DNA from: Pseudarthrobacter sp. NamE5 | GTDB lineage: Bacteria; Actinomycetota; Actinomycetes; Actinomycetales; Micrococcaceae | Reading direction: 5' to 3' | Length of the DNA: 64,000 nucleotides | NCBI RefSeq assembly: GCF_005796225.1 | Contig: NZ_VAHO01000001.1 | Coordinates: 248,001 to 312,000 of the forward strand | Part shown: piece after piece, positions 61,749-64,000 of the stretch | Layout: each line of letters begins with the position of its first letter | How positions within the stretch are numbered: position 1 is the first letter of the stretch | Notes under the pieces: model-generated | Seen by the model: only the letters and a program-made list of their open reading frames with translations | Database searches by the model: none | What the model was told of the DNA's origin: nothing | Made by a program: the position numbers and the translations under genes

Positions 61749-64000
61749 TTACAACCAAGAGATGTGGGACCCGTTCGGGCTCCAATGAATGACTCCGCCC
61801 TGATAGTTCTGGGCCATGCTTCCGTCATCACCTGTCGAGTATTCGTCACTTGTGGGGTATCCGAGGCGACCTGATTCATAACCTGTGGAGGCCCAGATCG
61901 TGCGAATACCGCCAACGGAGATGTGGGCACCTGTTGCCGGTGACCAGATGATCGTGCCGCCCTGGTAGTTCTGATACACCCCGCCGTCCCGGAGCCCGGC
62001 CACTTCGTCCGTGACCGGGTATCCCAGCCTGCCATTTTCAAACCCTGTAGCGGCCCACAGGCCACGAATCGCCCCTAGGGAGATGTGGGCACCTGTTGCC
62101 GGTGACCAGATGATCGCGCCGCCCTGGTAGTTCTGATACACCCCGCCGTCCCGGAGCCCGGCCACTTCATCGGTAACCGGGTATCCCAGCCTGCCATTTT
62201 CAAACCCTGTAGCCGCCCACAGGCCACGAATCGCCCCTAGGGAGATGTGGGCACCTGTTGCTGGCGAGTAGAGGATGCATCCGCGTTCGAAACACTGGTA
62301 CCCGCCGTTGTCCTTCAGGCCGTACACCTCTGGAGTGGTGGCTGCGCCAAGAGCACCATTCAGTGAAGTTGCTTTGGCTGCAATGGGAGTCTGCGCGGCC
62401 GGAGGCGGGACCGTGGTGAAGGTCCATGTCTTGTCCGCGGCCAAGGCGTTACCGGCAACATCCTTCACACCGCTGGTACCGCCCTTGATCGTTGCAGTGT
62501 ATTCAGTACCCGCTGCCAGGTCCGCGGCAGGGTCCAACGTTGCAATGTTGCCAGCGGAGTCGTACGCCACAGTGGCCGCCACGGAAGTCGTCCCTGCGGT
62601 CAACGTGAAGGTGTCCGCCGTGACCGTGGACGGGTCCAGGGCCTCCGAGAACGTCCCTGTCACACTGGCAGTCACTGCCACGGCTGTGGTACCGGCATCG
62701 GGAGACACGGCCGTCACGGTCGGAACCGTGGTGTCAGTGCTGCCACCGCTGCTGCTGGGATCATAGTAGTACCAGTACATGCTCGTGGCGTTCGCATCGG
62801 CGAGCAGCAGCAGACCGCTGTTGGTTGTGCCCCGCGTCGTACTGTTGAGGTTCTGCTTGGTTGAGGTCACGTTGTGGACATACTGGTCGGCGTCAACAAT
62901 GCGGGGCGTCTTGGTCGCTGCGCTGAAGTCGATGTTGTCCAGTGGCGTGGACTTTTCGTAGATCGCGCCCCCCGAACTGGTGCAGACACCGGCGTTCGTT
63001 GTGCCACCCGGCTTCGGGTAGGTAGCGAAGGTGCGCAGCATCCGGGTGCTCTCGTCAATCAGGACGATCACGCGGTTTGGACACTCCGCAACAGTCGCGA
63101 TCGTGTGGGCCGACCACGTCGACGTAGTGCTATTGAACCCCAATAGCTGGATCAGCGGCTGGGACGCCGATGTGAACGATGTTTTAACAGCAGCGAAAAC
63201 CTGGTCACCCGAGGAGTCCAGCCACTTCAGGTTCATGTGGTCATCACCGCTGCGCTGTCCCTTCACGGCTGCGACAGGAGTCGTCCAGGCGGTGTCGTCT
63301 GCTCCATCGACGTGGTAGCTCCAGTACATGCCGTCGGTGGCGTCACCGGCCTGCCGGCTCCACATCACACCCATCTTCCCGTCGAACGCGATCAGAGCAG
63401 ACGTGTCGTCCACCGACACGTTGCTCAACGACGAAGGATGCGGGAACGGTGTCCCCCAGGTCTTGCCGTCCGTGCCGGTGACATTGAGATAAATCCGGTT
63501 TGCCTGCTGCCAGGTGGCCCACACCCGGCCAGTCGAGTCTTTATCAATGGTCAGGGCCTCAACGCGGTGGTTGTTGATGTTTGTAGAGCTCAGGAGCGAG
63601 TACTTCTTCGTACCCGTGTCGTAGCTGTAACGGCGCATCGTCGTCGGGTAGTTCGGCTCAGCCGGCAGACCGTCATTGGCGAACCGATAGCTCGCCACAT
63701 GCAACGTCTTACCGTCCCACAGCACGTCATGGTGGGTATTCGCGCGCGTGTCCGTCGCGACGCCTGTGTCGACCCAGGAACTCGTCCCGGTATCGAATTT
63801 GAAGATATGAAAATTCGAACTGGCACTGTCCCAGAGGTTTCCCCACCAGAACCCGTCGTGAAACCACAACCCGCTCGTTGGCCGCTTCGTACCCGTCGGC
63901 GTTCCGGTCCCCGAATGAGACGGACCCTCAACCCCAACGTCATCCGCAGCAGCGGACGCCGAAACCGGCACTACCAGAACGCACAACGCAAGCAGCGACG
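61749..64000 (-). CDS. Large secreted protein with propeller-like, Ig-like and LGFP-repeat domains (5' end outside window)
   Basis: At least 749 residues are visible. The frame stays open to the window edge through a signal-peptide end (SLLALCVLVVPVSASA), so only the first residues are missing. Residues after the signal form a roughly 390-residue region with repeated WDGKTLHVAS-, GRVWATW- and GKMGVMWSR-type strands, as in beta-propellers. A Big_5-type Ig domain follows (TVTAVSPDAGTTAVAV to ADKTWTFTT), then four LGFP repeats (GRLGYPVTDE, GGVYQNYQGG). LGFP repeats are thought to bind the cell wall. The enzymatic role, if any, is unknown. Confidence 0.85.
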   Translation of the reverse strand, partial: SLLALCVLVVPVSASAAADDVGVEGPSHSGTGTPTGTKRPTSGLWFHDGFWWGNLWDSASSNFHIFKFDTGTSSWVDTGVATDTRANTHHDVLWDGKTLHVASYRFANDGLPAEPNYPTTMRRYSYDTGTKKYSLLSSTNINNHRVEALTIDKDSTGRVWATWQQANRIYLNVTGTDGKTWGTPFPHPSSLSNVSVDDTSALIAFDGKMGVMWSRQAGDATDGMYWSYHVDGADDTAWTTPVAAVKGQRSGDDHMNLKWLDSSGDQVFAAVKTSFTSASQPLIQLLGFNSTTSTWSAHTIATVAECPNRVIVLIDESTRMLRTFATYPKPGGTTNAGVCTSSGGAIYEKSTPLDNIDFSAATKTPRIVDADQYVHNVTSTKQNLNSTTRGTTNSGLLLLADANATSMYWYYYDPSSSGGSTDTTVPTVTAVSPDAGTTAVAVTASVTGTFSEALDPSTVTADTFTLTAGTTSVAATVAYDSAGNIATLDPAADLAAGTEYTATIKGGTSGVKDVAGNALAADKTWTFTTVPPPAAQTPIAAKATSLNGALGAATTPEVYGLKDNGGYQCFERGCILYSPATGAHISLGAIRGLWAATGFENGRLGYPVTDEVAGLRDGGVYQNYQGGAIIWSPATGAHISLGAIRGLWAATGFENGRLGYPVTDEVAGLRDGGVYQNYQGGTIIWSPATGAHISVGGIRTIWASTGYESGRLGYPTSDEYSTGDDGSMAQNYQGGVIHWSPNGSHISWL
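61919..62404 (-). repeat. 162-bp tandem repeats coding for LGFP units
   Basis: Three units begin at 61919, 62081 and 62243, with an exact period of 162 bp (54 codons). The two starting at 61919 and 62081 are nearly identical in DNA, differing at a few bases. The third and the C-terminal copy below 61919 are more divergent, so the middle pair looks recently duplicated. Confidence 0.85.

Overview
The window is high-GC, gene-dense actinobacterial DNA. Gene content and protein style (FbpABC iron uptake, LacI-regulated sugar operons without their own ATPase, GAF-ANTAR proteins, an ECF sigma factor beside a DGPF/YCII protein, LGFP repeats, sortase-type C-termini, GTG starts, possible leaderless genes) point to the Micrococcaceae, most likely Arthrobacter or Pseudarthrobacter. 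This assignment is inferred from protein character, not from a marker gene.

Region 1 (1-16.6 kb) is ordinary metabolism. It holds an iron(III) ABC operon with an IdeR/DtxR-like box, an NADP-type succinate-semialdehyde dehydrogenase, and a nucleoside salvage operon (hydrolase, MFS transporter, ribokinase) that faces its LacI-type regulator across two identical operators. It also holds a small alarmone synthetase, ilvD, an MmyB-type regulator, an enolase-superfamily sugar-acid dehydratase and a second LacI regulator.

Region 2 (16.8-28.4 kb) is the most interesting part: eleven tightly packed genes for uptake and unusual catabolism of a sugar or glycoside. They are a Tat-type lipoprotein binding protein, two permeases, two Gfo/Idh/MocA dehydrogenases, two xylose-isomerase-like TIM barrels, a ThuA protein, a DhaK-DhaL kinase, an RpiB isomerase and a 3-hydroxyacyl-CoA-dehydrogenase-type oxidoreductase. 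The layout fits oxidation, elimination or isomerisation and reduction of a keto-sugar, followed by a tetrulose kinase plus isomerase module feeding erythrose 4-phosphate. The substrate is unknown.

Region 3 (28.4-41 kb) has ppsR-ppsA (with a very strong hairpin inside the 5' end of ppsR and a CRP/GlxR-like site upstream of ppsA), an RsbQ-like hydrolase, and an ECF42-like sigma factor with a DGPF protein. A GH26 / sorting-signal peptide / GT2 polysaccharide locus, a degenerate Hpt-like protein and an orphan GAF histidine kinase follow.

Region 4 (41-53 kb and 59-61.7 kb) is a decay zone with few intact genes. It contains truncated, frameshifted or amber-interrupted genes (TIM-barrel isomerase, SpoIIE phosphatase, DUF1801, PAS, ECF sigma, cupredoxin, beta-lactamase-like, SigK-like sigma, DUF3140, acetylxylan esterase) and a second, partly broken copy of the ECF42-DGPF module. 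Intact genes here include mscL with a zinc-ribbon tail, a second GH26 protein, a methyltransferase and a YagU-like membrane protein.

Region 5 (53-59.3 kb) carries a GAF-ANTAR regulator, an ArsR-type HTH fused to an ANTAR-like tail, and a surface cluster: two cupredoxin lipoproteins, a membrane protein, a CHRD protein with a C-terminal sorting-like tail, a class F-like sortase and a His-rich lipoprotein. The window ends in a large secreted protein with a propeller-like region, an Ig-like domain and LGFP repeats, whose start lies outside. No tRNA, rRNA, CRISPR array or insertion sequence was recognised.
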